64,000 nt of DNA, taken from the NCBI GenBank assembly GCA_030549495.1, contig JAUIRK010000960.1, forward strand, positions 339,501 to 403,500. Reading direction: 5' to 3'. The position numbers and the translations under genes are program-made. Below the pieces are notes generated by a model, which worked only from the letters and a program-made list of their open reading frames with translations, was not told where the DNA came from and ran no database searches. Source of the stretch: Nectonema munidae. Its lineage: Eukaryota > Nematomorpha > Nectonematoida > Nectonematidae. This document shows, piece after piece, positions 33,561 through 43,905 of this stretch (position 1 is the stretch's first letter; each line of letters opens with the position of its first letter).

Positions 33561-34700
33561 GGTGAATACTCTAAATGCAAGTTCATCATCTTTGGCGCAA
33601 ATTGTCCCAAAAATAACCCGCCAACTATAGGGAATATTCCCCGAGTTCGCCACCTAAAATATCTAGGAATCAATTGGGATGCAGGATTTAGTTTTCATCG
33701 TGAAGCTCACGAAAAGATAAAAAAGGGGAAGAAGGATCTAGCGCTATATGGATGTCTTAAAGACCTTGGGGTCAATTCCACGGTGGTAGGCAAGGTCATT
33801 AAAATCCTAACAATGCCGAAATTGACTTATGGAAACTCCATTTTGGGATGCCTTCCCTCAACTTGGACCAACAAAATAGACGACCTCGTGTATAAACTTT
33901 TTAGAACTGTTTATGGCAACCCTTTCACTATTTCCCATAGCTGAACCTCCTTTTCTTAGTTCCAGAAAAGGTTGGAGAAATTAAATAAAAAGTTTATTGA
34001 AAAACTAAGGACACATAAGCATTGCTCCCAATTATGCCAAGCTTGGGAGCTCACGCAAACCCAGGCGGAAGCGTTCTTGTGGGTATATGCTAAAAAAAAA
34101 GGGAAAAGTTATCCTAGGTGACTACCCATATACAATAGCCCCAAGCAATAGGGAATTCTGCGTTCTGCGATATAGTTGTTTTTTTCTGAGTTCTAGATCC
34201 GCCTACTTAAATTTAGAAATGGCACAAGGTATAAGTCCCAAAACAGTTTCATGGTACGAGCTAGGTTAGGCATAGTCGGTATTCTGGCCTCTGCAGGAGT
34301 ATGCCTGTAGGACCGGCTATATATTCCTATTATAAAATATATATCCTAGGGAGAAGATATATATACATATCATGTATATATGGGATGGAGTCAAATTCCA
34401 AAGAGTTGAGTGAATGATACAATCCTAACACGAACGCTCCCAATTTGGGAAACAATCTTAATATCTAGTGATAGCTTGATTACTAACAAGGTTAGAATCG
34501 GGTCGCCAGAACACTACCTAACCGTAAAAACCTTTGAATTCTTCGGAGGAAGAAAACCAAGATAAAAAACCGGCACAACGGAATGTAGCTTATTCCTAAA
34601 TTTGATACATGTTATAACGGTTAAGAAAGGTATACACAATTTAGAGCATGCTAGGTTCTACTGTAAAATTCGTAGAGACGGGACAGTATTTTTTTAGTTG
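33561..34700 (+). pseudogene. LINE C-terminal region, decayed
   Basis: KYLGINWDAGFSFHREAHEK (33660) matches the LGV-type post-RT block of Jockey LINEs. Further pieces (KVIKILTMPKLTYGNSILG) follow the thumb region. Beyond 34376 a passage including SLITNKVRIGSPEHYLTVKT is open and could be more of the same or another element. Confidence 0.55.
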
Positions 34701-34910
34701 TTGATGAAAAGTGACCAAATGTACCTAATAGGTGCCAGTTTGTCATTTTTGGATCTCTCTAATCTTGTTCTTTTATCGTCAAATATTAACATTCTTTTTA
34801 AATCTTGAAAACGATTCAAAGACATTGTAGCTTTTAGATTAACATCCCAATTTCTTTCTTTACCAGACAAAATTAAAAGGCATATAATATCAGTATTAAC
34901 AATAGATAAC
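34700..34910 (-). pseudogene. piggyBac transposase fragment
   Basis: Minus-strand reading gives KERNWDVNLKATMSLNRF, then QDLKRMLIFDDKRTRLERSK and NDKLAPIRYIWSLFINN. This is the N-terminal part of the piggyBac (DDE_Tnp_1_7) transposase, where M-S-L-x-R-F and F-D-D-K-x-T-R are landmarks and the first catalytic Asp lies nearby. Only about 70 residues remain. It shows that piggyBac elements, candidates for mobilising the TTAA MITEs in this window, lived in this genome. Confidence 0.75.
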
Positions 34911-35150
34911 TATATGAACTGTAAAGTGGGGTCAAGAGGACCCCAAAAAAATATAATGTGTGTTGGTCTCTTTATTTCCTTATTAAACTATAGCTTTTCA
35001 CTATAATTCATTTTTTTTGTTTTGTTATATTTCTACCAAATGTTTTTAAGAATACATGAAATCTCAGACTAAAATATAATATCTGTTTTGAATAATTGAG
35101 AATGAAGTTATATTTGGTCATTTTGACCCCGCATATGTATCCGAGGGATA
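34911..35150. repeat. region bounded by GGGGTC/GACCCC repeats
   Basis: GTGGGGTCAAGAGGACCCC (34926-34944) is a small palindrome, and GGTCATTTTGACCCCGC (35119-35135) a related one. Such GGGGTCAAAATGACCCC words are common near piggyBac-like ends. The interval itself is AT-rich and non-coding. Confidence 0.35.
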
Positions 35151-35179
35151 TATAACAAGGTTATATATATTATGTTTAG

Positions 35180-35310
35180 CTATGCAGTAACAACGGCCGG
35201 TAGGCGTTTAGTGGGATGGAAAGTCCAGGTAGACCTGGACTCAGCATTCCGGTCGGGCCACGATATCCGAAAGGATAGGTGCGAACGTCACAAACAACTT
35301 AACTTAACTA
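35180..35310 (+). repeat. GC-rich structured block, probable LINE 3' UTR
   Basis: CGGCCGGTAGGCGTTTAGTG through GATATCCGAAAGGATAG is markedly GC-richer than its surroundings and contains the perfect hairpin TCCAGG-TAGA-CCTGGA and a second possible stem ATCC-GAAA-GGAT. It ends in an AACTTAACTTAACTAACTA run like the short tandem tail of some LINEs. No ORF. Confidence 0.45.
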
Positions 35311-35674
35311 ACTAGCTAAAATACATTGAGTACGTATTCGGAGTAAGTGCAGAAAGACATGTAATGCGAGGGTTATATAGGCTTTTAAAAAAATTTCGAA
35401 ATTTTTTCAAAAACGAAACGACATGCAAAATTGGGTAAAAGGATGTGCTCTTTAAGATAGGCATGGTTTAGAATGTTTTAAAAAAATTCGCGCATAAAGT
35501 TTTCTTTCAAAGTTAAAAATTTGAAAATTTTGACACATTTTTTAAACACCCCCCCCCCCCCCCTGTTTTTTATAGTTGAGTTTTTGGTTGGTGAAATGTA
35601 GACACATTTCAAAAAATAAGCTCATATGAAATGAAATTATAAAAACAATGTAGTAAAATCTTTATGATAAAGGT
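35311..35674. other. AT-rich stretch with poly-C run
   Basis: A run of about 15 C followed by TG at 35549-35565 looks like an hAT end of the G-rich family described at 36978, but no partner was identified. Confidence 0.3.
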
Positions 35675-35822
35675 TAAAGGTGGTGTGGTATTTTCATCGA
35701 AAAAAGTACTAACTTGCAGCTAACATCGAGCTATGGATAATCTAGCAGAAGCGAGGCTTAAACGCGGAACTTCATATCGATAGCAGCGCTTCTAACCGTT
35801 TAACCTCGCAGCCACTAAACCA
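35675..35822 (-). repeat. tRNA-derived SINE, copy 3
   Basis: Minus-strand head GGTTAAACGGTTAGAAGCGCTG resembles an A box with flanks; the B box has decayed to GTTTAAGCCTCG. The body GGTATTTTCATCGAAAAA (plus strand) matches the other copies. More diverged than copies 1 and 2. Confidence 0.55.
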
Positions 35823-36180
35823 CTTACGTTTTGATAAAAACGGAAAAGTTAGTTTAAACTTTTAAATAACAACTTTAAACGATAGAAAATATTAGAAAAA
35901 AAATCGAAAAAGTGGTACAACCCCTACCCCCTAAATTTTTCCATCCCTGCTATATATATATATGATTTGCTTGAAATTATACTAATTAGAAAGAAAAAGA
36001 ATAAAAATCAAACAGTAATTATATTTGTTATTAGATATGTATAACTACTCTTTAAATATATTCTATGTAAATATGTATGTAAGGTTGTCCTCCCTAGTTA
36101 AATGCGAATATTATCGGGATTATATCATGCTTATTTTGAATAAAAAGTTTGATAAAAAAAAAATTTTAAAGGCAATTTTT
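35823..36180. other. AT-rich stretch, possible hAT end
   Basis: CCCCCTAAATTTTTCCATCCCTG at about 35928-35950 resembles a right hAT end. Nothing else. Confidence 0.3.
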
Positions 36181-36360
36181 ATGGCAACAAATTTTGGAAC
36201 GCGAGAGGACAAGAATTTAGAATTTGGACAAATGATCAAAGAGCGAATAGAGAGGTTCAGAACCTCTGGACTTTAGCCCTATGAAATCTCTCTGCTTGTC
36301 GGCGTAAACACGAAAATGGTCTGCAGTTCGAAGTTCACATCGGAAAAGTCGAATTGTTCT
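36181..36360 (+). pseudogene. Tc1/mariner-like transposase N-terminal fragment
   Basis: EDKNLEFGQMIKERIERFR, then TSGL, a stop, and PYEISLLVGVNTKMV resemble the helix-turn-helix of Tc1/mariner-type transposases, where a recognition helix follows the V-S-P-x-E-I turn. One stop splits it and the catalytic domain is missing. Confidence 0.45.
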
Positions 36361-36969
36361 CTCATAATATTGAATTCAAACAAAATTCTCAACTAAATTC
36401 ACTTGAATTCGAACCTACATGCACCTCTGGCTCTTTCCTCATAGTGTCAAGATGGAAAAACTGCCATGCCAAGCAAAGCTACTGCTGACAAGAATAGGAG
36501 AAAGGGGTGGAATGAGGAAAGGAAATAATTGTATGCCACTTTGTATTCGATTGAAGAGAAGGGGCGGTAACTAATTCAGTACATTGACCAAATAAGAGCG
36601 CTTTGCGAGTCCATCAACCCCCAAAAGTATATATTGCATGCATATAGCTTTGATAGTGTTCGCAGTGTGCTTATCATGCATCCCATCAATCATGCCTTGG
36701 TCGAATTTGAAAAGCGTGGCTTGTGATTATGCGATTGTGTTTCCATATACAGTATGCACACAAGAAGCAAATGGGGTGCGTATAAATTGAAGTATATATA
36801 TTGATGTTAGGAAAACTGTAGTTGTTTTTTTTATCCAAAGTCTTTCATATCCACCAGGCAAAGGAAAAATTATATTGAACTTTAATTAAAAAAACCTCTT
36901 TACGATTGATAAACTAATAAAGTTTAATAAAAAAATCCCTTAAGATTTTTTCAGAGAGCTGTTTACAGG
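36361..36969. other. mixed stretch, nothing recognised
   Basis: Somewhat less AT-rich than neighbours around 36430-36770, which may be old transposon sequence, but no protein match could be supported. Confidence 0.3.
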
Positions 36970-36977
36970 CCCCTGCG

Positions 36978-37801
36978 CAGGGGCGCACATCCTCAAAATT
37001 ATTGGGGGGGGGGGGGGGGGGGGGGAAATTTTTTTCTTGCAATTTTCAAAATTAGTGGTCTGGAAATACCACGGGAGACCAAATATTCAAGCAATCCTTT
37101 AAAATAAAGTGTATTCAGCGCATACCTAAAGTCCTAAATTTATAAGACTACTTTATATTTTTTTTTACAAAATTGGTGAATTTAAATACTATACTTCCAG
37201 CGAAAATATTTTAATTAAATTTGCATATCGAATATAATGCGCAGAAAAAATGCCCCCAATTAAAAAGTAGGAAAAAATGCCCCCGAAAAAATGGCCCAAT
37301 TTAAAATTAGGAAAAAATGCCAACACAAAAAATTATTAATTAAATTTTTAAAAAAGATATGTCAAATAAAGATTTTTTTGTAAAAAAAAAAGTTAACTTT
37401 TCATCTAAAACATTTAAAATTTAATTAAAGTAAACTAAAAAACTCAGCATACGATAATTTTTTAAATACAAAAAATTTTTTTATAAAACAGCAAATATTT
37501 TTGGACTTTGTGTGTATCAGAACACTTTCTAAATATAATTTGTATTTTAACTGATTTTAAGAACACATTCCCAAAAATCTGCACCTTTGCTATTGTTTTC
37601 AAGAACTTTATAAAGAAAAAATCCTATAGATTAAGAAATTTTAGAAATTTAGCCTTTCAAAACGGTACCAAATAAAAATATTTATATAATTTAAAAAAAT
37701 CCTGAAAATTAAAAATTAGGGGGCATTTTTTCCTACTTTTTAATTGGGGAATTTATTTCAGGGGCATTTTTTCCGCCCCCCCCCTCGGATGTGCGCCCCT
37801 G
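36978..37801. mobile_element. non-autonomous hAT element with perfect 8-bp duplication
   Basis: Ends CAGGGGCGCACATCC and GGATGTGCGCCCCTG are perfect 15-bp inverted repeats. Flanks 36970-36977 and 37802-37809 are both cccctgcg. Next to the left end is a run of about 22 G and next to the right end a run of C. The interior 36978-37240 recurs reversed at 44120-44353. A second inverted repeat, 37253-37283 against 37718-37748 (TTAAAAAGTAGGAAAAAATG), marks a nested element or an internal foldback. No coding potential. Confidence 0.85.
37253..37748. repeat. nested inverted repeat with about 30-bp arms
   Basis: Left arm CCCCAATTAAAAAGTAGG-AAAAAATGCCCCC and its reverse complement on the right. Related phrases follow on both sides (AAAATGCCCCCGAAAAAATGG; TTTCAGGGGCATTTTTTCC), so the arms themselves contain subrepeats. 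Between them lies AT-rich DNA. Probably a MITE that inserted into the hAT element. Confidence 0.6.
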
Positions 37802-37809
37802 CCCCTGCG

Positions 37810-38500
37810 TGAGAAAACATAATTGATATGGACCGTTCACAATGATCTCAGCCAATTTTTCCAGTAATTTTACCCCCTTCTCCACCTCTTGTCAACTTTT
37901 GAATACAAATTTTCTACTGCATTACATATAATGTCTACTTCCTTACATTGCCTACCCCAGTTGAAGTTGACGTCAATAGTGAAGGACATCCAACAAACTT
38001 ACGCTTTGATGTAAAAACAACAAAAAGAGAAAAAGGAAAGAAATGAGACAGAAACAGTTTTTTGTTTTTGTCTTCAAAGTATTTCTAATATATGTAGTTG
38101 TATTTATATCGCGACGCTTGGATAGCAAAAGATTTGTTTGCGACAAATGAAAGAAAACTGTGCCTATTTGAGTCTTTCAATATTACAATGTGCATGAAAA
38201 AATGTATTCTTTGTGATATATTCAAATATATCACATCTGATAAATATAATTGTAAATATATTGCTACAATTTTTGTTTTCCATTTCCTAATAATGACTAT
38301 AGATTATAGAATGTTCAATGATGCAAGGTTTAAAAAAATTATCATAAATCGGATGATAAGTGTCGTCATATTTCAATTGATTTGTAATTATAATATTGTT
38401 AATTTAAAACGAGTCAAATTTCAATATGATTTCTCACTGGAAACGATATAAAATATTTCAGAGCTACAAATATCACCAGTAGGGGCGATACTGCCGACAT
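37810..38500. other. AT-rich stretch, nothing recognised
   Basis: A long forward open frame at 38098-38451 is AT-rich and unsupported. At 38490-38512 the string CCGACATTCAAAACCACTG is a hAT-type right end without a partner. Confidence 0.35.
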
Positions 38501-38818
38501 TCAAAACCACTGCTATACACATTGACATCTTAGAGTCGAACAATTGTAAAATATAGACTTTCGCCAAAATCTCAACTGATGCGCTGAAATTATCAAAGAT
38601 GAACAATAAAAAAAGGCTTGAGTTTGTGTGGAACAAAGATCGGTGTGTTGCATCTTTCATAACTATAAAAAAGTTTTTTATATAAAAAAAATAATGAAAA
38701 AATTAGTTTTGAAGTTATCGTTTGAAGACCATTTTATCCTTTCTAATCTTGTTAGTAATCAAGCTATCACTAGATATTTCTCATTCATAATTTTGAAGAC
38801 CATCGTCTGCTTTGTTTT

Positions 38819-38948
38819 TTAACCCTTTGAGGACCATAATTTTAAACATGCATCACCTGCTTCCTTTTTTAATGGAATTTTATATACTTAAAGCAGGCAA
38901 TTTTCACTCCCTGGTACACCGGTGTCATACTGGTCCTCAAAAGAATAT
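38819..38948. mobile_element. TTAA MITE, family B, copy 2
   Basis: TTAA-CCCTTTGAGGACC on the left; GGTCCTCAAAAGA on the right with a decayed flank. The interior contains CACCTGCTTCC and ACTTAAAGCAGGC, an inner inverted pair around GCAGG. Confidence 0.7.
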
Positions 38949-39007
38949 TTGGATTTCCGTGGTATTTCCAGACCAGTAATAAGCCAATAATTTTTAGGAT
39001 ATGCGCC
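38949..39007. mobile_element. right-end fragment of the 36978-type hAT element
   Basis: GTGGTATTTCCAGACCAGTA followed by GGATATGCGCCCCTG matches the last 60 bases of that family (compare 44275-44353 reversed orientation). It directly follows the family B MITE. Confidence 0.6.
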
Positions 39008-39027
39008 CCTGACTCCTACATCCGTCT

Positions 39028-39166
39028 ACTACCCATTTACGGCCAATGTTCCTATTTTGGAACATAAGTAATTTCATCTTCGTCTGCTTTTTTCAATGAC
39101 TTTGAATATAAATCGTCTGCGTTTTTTTAGATATCGTCTGCTTTGCTTGGCGTTTAAATGGGTTAA
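39028..39166. mobile_element. TTAA MITE, family A, copy 4
   Basis: CCCATTTACGGCC to GGCGTTTAAATGGG-TTAA, with the same three TCGTCTGC-like words in the interior. The left flank has decayed to ACTA. Nearly identical to copies 2 and 3. Confidence 0.8.
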
Positions 39167-39755
39167 ATTGGTTGAATTTTCTAAATTACGTTTTTCAATT
39201 TTGTAATTTAATAAGGGAGAAAAATTTCCCTTATTCGCAAAGTTTAGAGATATGTAAAATCAAACTTACCATTCCGATAAAATCTCGCATGTATAAATTA
39301 GTGCTTCTATTTTACTTTTAAAAGAATCAAGTTTCCATTGCTCTTGTATGAACTTATTTAAAGTCTTTAATTAATTAAAAGGCATTTCCGAATATAATCA
39401 AATAATTTATACAAGTCTCTCTCTTGTCATATATAACACTTATTAAAGGAATGCAAATATCATGCTTGACTAAAAAACAAATATAGCACTTCCGTTTCTA
39501 GTTGTTTGTTGAGTGTGCAAGTAACAGCGTGGTGCGTAACAAAATGAGAGCGAGTGATGACGAAAAAAAGAATGCCGTGAAATCAAAACATGCTCTAAAA
39601 GTAGCATTCTCCTTTCCATCATAAGCGTCTGCAAAACAAGTTACTAGACTACTTGGAGGAAATGCCAAGAAGATATAAAAGGAAGAGAGAGGTGTTTTAA
39701 GAGTTTTTGCTTTGAGGAAAAGCAGATGAGTTTGGGTAATTTGAATGAAGAGCAG
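39167..39755. other. AT-rich stretch, nothing supported
   Basis: Around 39500-39720 the base composition is less skewed, but no protein match was found. Confidence 0.3.
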
Positions 39756-39912
39756 AATTTTTAAGACTAATCGTCTGCTTCCTTTTTCAATGGAATTGTA
39801 TCTACTTAAAGCAGGCGATTTTCATTTCGTGATACACGCGTCTCACACTGGTCCTCAAAGAGTTTTAACCCGTTACGTTCTTTATAAAGAAGGTGCGCGT
39901 CTAATGAGTTAA
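39756..39912. mobile_element. TTAA MITE cluster: family B copy 3 plus a 48-bp TTAA element
   Basis: The family B body and right end (GGTCCTCAAAGAG-TTTT) run to 39864. Immediately after, TTAA-CCCGTTACGTTC to CTAATGAG-TTAA (39865-39912) forms a 48-bp miniature, followed at once by another family B left end CCCTTTGAGGACTGG. Three piggyBac-type ends share TTAA sites within 60 bases, which suggests successive insertion into the same target tetranucleotide. Confidence 0.55.
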
Positions 39913-40299
39913 CCCTTTGAGGACTGGTGGAACAAATAAAACAAAATATAAAAACACATTGATGAATGTTATAAGCAAAATTCTGAATTGTTTATAAAAA
40001 ATATGCCAACTTTGCCTTTCAAAACATGACAATGATGCACCATTTTCAAGGTTATTTCGCAAATTCAGTTTTGCAAAGTCATAATGTTTACTAAGTATTG
40101 CATACCATGTTTCATATTGCGTTCTCACAAATGTCAAATTCTACATGTGGCATCACTTAAGTTTTTGTTGTTTTTGTATTGATAATAACCAACAGTTTCA
40201 TTGGAAAAAGTTGTGCTAATTTTTTTAAAATTGGAGTAGGAGTCGTAATAATTATTTTAGGGGTTCTTCATTCGCAAGCCATTCATATCAATGTGTTTC

Positions 40300-41890
40300 G
40301 ACTATAAATGATATCACGGGCACTTTTCTGTCCTATCCTTGGAAAAATTTCTTAATTATCAATTTCTTCGGAATCACTTTCTGAAAAATCTTCACTTTCA
40401 TTTTGAACAAAAAGATTGAAAATTTTCCATCTACATATTCTTCCATATTGAGTCAATGAAAACCTATGCATCTAAAATACGATTAAAAACAATATTTCGA
40501 ATACTTATAATAAAAATTTTTATCAAAAATCTTATTTGTAAATCAAATATTCGACATTTTAAATATGTAACACTTACAATTGCAATATATCTAACAGATA
40601 ATATAGTGAAAAAAACAATAAATCAAATATTTTGCTTATAATTAATTTCTGTTGGAAAAGCTTTTGCTGTAGATAGAATAACTTGAATTTCAATATTTTT
40701 TCGTGAATTGATTTCTTTGTATATTAATTTAATATACAAAAAATAAACTTTTACATTATGTTAAATTCAAAATATTATTATATATATATTTTTTAATTTT
40801 ATTCTAATAAATTCAAAAAATTAAATAACAAAAAGTAAATACTATATTTTATTGAAAAAAAAATGAACTGAGTTTATATAACTTCCTGATTGTTTTACCA
40901 TAAACTTACATTTGATGTGGAATCACCCACATTTTAATTGGGCCTTCGGACACAACTAGGATGTATTTGAGTTGCCGATATCATAAAACACTTGTATTAT
41001 GCCATGCTAGTTTTTATTGGACAATAGTTAAAATATTTTTTTGGTATGTTGGTAATATTTAATAAAAATAGTGATTTAATTCAAATAATTTTGCTTATAC
41101 TAAAGTTGACAGGCGTAGACAAACTTTTTAGTGAAAAGCTCAAAAAATTCTTTGTAATCATCTCTTGCGTGACATTTACTCAACTGAGCAATAGCAAAAC
41201 TAGCAGTTCCTTCATAAATATTGATTGCAAAGCTAATTGCTTCATTCTGTAACAAACTTTGATAAGAAGATTGATGAATAGCGTTTTATTGATGTTGAAA
41301 TCTTTTGAATAAAGTAACATCGGTGCCAATTGTAGGGCCGAGAGAAGATTTAAAAGCAGCCGTTAATATTATTCCAAAAATGCGATGCCTGCCTACATGC
41401 ACATGGAAAATAAATACAAAGGATTTCTTTTAACTTTTCCATAATCAATTTACACGCTCAAGACTCAATTCCAGTATTTACAGCTGTTGTATAAAAACAA
41501 AGAGCTATTCCATTTTAAACAATTTTCCAACTTTGTTATACTTCTATTTGCTTGTGTGATTCCAGTTCCAGATAATAGTTTCGGAACTCAAAAATAATTT
41601 TTCTGATTTGTAACCTGAAACTAAAACTGGAAGACGATCTATTTGAGTTTTTCTTGTTAAATCCATGCACCATGAGCAAACTGTCAAAATTATGAGTTTT
41701 CCAAAAAAAAATTCTGTACTGACGTCGACTTCTACGCATTGAAGATCTATTAATTCAAATTTTTGACATCAAAACCAAGCTTTTTAACTGTTGCACTAAT
41801 CATCATTGTTGCTCTTCTGTCTGAAGTTTTTGTTCTATCTAAAGTAGCTGCTAAATCTAAATAAATAATTTTTACGAGCTCTCTTCTCTT
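40300..41890 (-). pseudogene. hAT-like transposase remnant, minus strand
   Basis: Minus-strand fragments in order from high to low coordinates: DRTKTSDRRATMMISATVKK (41860-41780), LPVLVSGYKSEKLFLSSET (41650-41590), ALCFYTTAVNTGIE (about 41500-41460), KLIMEKLKEIL, SLGPTIGTDVTLFK (about 41330-41290), INIYEGTASFAIAQLSK, ending in an acidic ESEDFSESDSEEIDN tail (near 40370-40410). I recognise an uncharacterised hAT-like family in which D-T-T-A-x-N-T-G and a later C-x-x-H are catalytic landmarks; here the first Asp is Tyr. Multiple frame changes. Related in style to the remnant at 3517-4960. Confidence 0.55.
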
Positions 41891-42936
41891 GTTTAAGCTC
41901 TCCTCCTATCTCATTCAGCTCTCTTCTCTCTAATTTGTATTTAGAGTTAAATTAAAAATAATTCTATTTTATCTCATTAGAAACTAGTTTTTAGCGGAAT
42001 ATAGATTCAATATTTTCAGAACCTTTTTTCATGATAGCAAAGTTCAGCTATTCAAATTATTAACAGATTTTTGGTAAAAATTTAGTTCCATCAATACACC
42101 AAACATTTTGCAGAAATGAAAATTTGTTTGTTTTTAAATGAGAGAAAAATAGTTTTCAATCGTTACAATTTTATATCAATGAATATTGTCAGACTCGCAT
42201 TAAAATTTTTTTTCAACAAAGGTCACTTTTAATCTTTATCAGTACGTTTGTTACATTTTGTAACATTTGAAAACTTTCAAGTCAAGAAATTTTTTTTCAA
42301 TAGCTATTTGGGAATGAATATTTTGGCTAGCTATTCAGTTTGAAAGCAAAAATACTCTATTTGTTTAATATTTGAGCAGAGATATTTTCATAATGTTGGA
42401 TTGTTAAATTTTGTAAGTACCACTGTACATAATTAAATCTTTTTTTTTAAGAAAATTTGTTGATTTTTATAATAAAAATATATCGAAACAAAATGTTTCA
42501 GTTGTTAAAAATGTACTTGATCTATTTATGACAGCTGTAAGAATTTTATTTGTAGAGAGAAATAGTCAAAAAACGCAATGATTTTCTTGTTCTCGTATAC
42601 TATGATTTATGTTATTTAAATAGTTTTTTTTATGATTTTGTTAGACTTGAATACTTTCATGAAAAGTGATTAAACTACCATTTTTGTATACTATGATCCC
42701 CTACAAAATGTAAAAAAACAAGCGCTACCAAATCGGCTATAAGGGTTAGCTACTTCAACGTTGGCTTTTGCTGCTTATAAAAACTTGAAAATATAACATA
42801 AACTCTCATTCTTTATGCCTCCTATTATTTTGAAATTATTCTGAGAACAGACAGTTTCATTTTAAAATAGTGAAAATTGCTTTATTAGTTTATTTTGTCT
42901 CCTTTCTCTCTTATGTTAATTATGTAGCAAATTTTT
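41891..42936. other. AT-rich stretch
   Basis: May include the 5' region of the minus-strand transposon remnant. A repeated GCTCTCTTCTC word at about 41879-41930 is simple sequence. No gene supported. Confidence 0.3.
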
Positions 42937-43090
42937 CAATTTACCGTGGGTCTGTTTTCATTGACCACTGATGTACCGCTTATGTCAAACTATGAAGAAA
43001 TTGGTATCGATGAGGAATCGAATCCAGAGGCTTCCATGATGAGTCCATCATCTCAACCAACATGCCATGCCACCCATAGAGTATGCTGTA
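42937..43090 (-). repeat. tRNA-derived SINE, copy 4
   Basis: Minus-strand head with TGGTTGAGATGATGG (A box) and GGATTCGATTCC (B box). The body GTCTGTTTTCATTGACCACT (plus strand) aligns with the other three copies. The forward open frame here is chance. Confidence 0.65.
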
Positions 43091-43566
43091 GGGGATACGT
43101 TAAATTAGTTTTTAAAAAACTTAAGTTATGCTGTAAAATTTTTTAGTTTTTGTTGAAGCTCTATAATTTTTTCTGATAGACTTTTTTTCCTTAAAAGTTA
43201 TTATAAAAGGCAAATTGCGAAATGTTAAAAGTTATTTTACCTTTTGTAGATTTTTATAGCTTGCACCAATTTAACTTTTAAACTATTTTTGAATGATGCT
43301 GAGAAAAATGAAGTAATGCAATCTTAATTTATTGTTTGATTTTTGTTTGCTCAATTTTATCTTTGTTTTATTTATACCCATTTTGAGAGTCTAACTAACT
43401 TACACTTATTCTTATACACTAAAAAGAATGAAATATTTCTAATACCAAGTTTTCTAATTTTAGTTGTGTTTTACATTTTTGATAGAAATTACCTCAGAAA
43501 AGTTATGTAATTTGGATGTGTTTTTTTAAATTTATTTTTCTTAATAAAACATTATTTCATTTTTAG
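43091..43566. other. AT-rich stretch, probable intron
   Basis: Ends in the acceptor CATTATTTCATTTTTAG. No upstream exon was recognised. Confidence 0.35.
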
Positions 43567-43602
43567 GAAGAAGAAATGGAACAACTGAAAATTAATGAAT
43601 GA
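43567..43602 (+). CDS. probable short terminal exon of an unrecognised gene
   Basis: A pyrimidine-rich acceptor is followed by 11 codons, EEEMEQLKINE, and TGA, then 12 bases later AATAAA at 43615. The coupling of a strong acceptor, a charged helical tail, a stop and a poly(A) signal within 55 bases makes a real last exon plausible. Too short to name; the upstream exons must lie before 42.9 kb, separated by SINE and transposon DNA. Confidence 0.4.
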   Translation, partial: EEEMEQLKINE

Positions 43603-43614
43603 TTTTTTTCATTC

Positions 43615-43620
43615 AATAAA
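43615..43620 (+). terminator. poly(A) signal AATAAA
   Basis: Lies 12 bases after the TGA at 43600-43602 in sequence CATTCAATAAAATTTC. Confidence 0.4.
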
Positions 43621-43869
43621 ATTTCTATTTTTTTTATTGTTAATTGATATCTTTACCCCTTTTGTACACATAATTTGGAGATAGTGCACATCTATTTGAA
43701 GTGAGAAAGAAGGAGCTATATATAAGCCCTCATTCATTGTTGACATTAAGCTTAATAGGGCGGAGATTAAAGTTTACGTTAAACTTAATTAAGAATGAAA
43801 TAGAATAGACAAGAGAGGAGTAGGAATTCAGAAATTTTTTTTGTCTTTTTTGAAAGACGCTTGAAAGTC

Positions 43870-43905
43870 CGCTCCCTCCAATAATTTCAAGGATGTCCGT
43901 CCCTG
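43870..43905. mobile_element. right end of the 36978-type hAT family
   Basis: CTCCCTCCAATAATTTCAAG and GGATGTCCGTCCCTG is a mutated form of the GGATGTGCGCCCCTG terminus after a pyrimidine-rich run. The minus-strand open frame 43730-43981 runs through it. Confidence 0.5.

Larger units (their letters stand above)
31566..34375 (+). mobile_element. Jockey/I-clade LINE, 5'-truncated
   Basis: Forward-strand non-LTR retrotransposon with apurinic endonuclease followed by reverse transcriptase and a C-terminal region. ORF1 is absent. The 3' part carries a GC-richer UTR (34265-34320, GGCATAGTCGGTATTCTGGC) then TATATA repeats. The GC-rich block at 35180-35300 may be a further 3' UTR segment of this or a related LINE, separated by the piggyBac remnant. 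Confidence 0.75.

Noticed and set aside
38098-38451. 117-codon forward ORF
   Set aside because: AT-rich Ile/Phe/Lys/Asn composition typical of chance frames, no splice or homology support.
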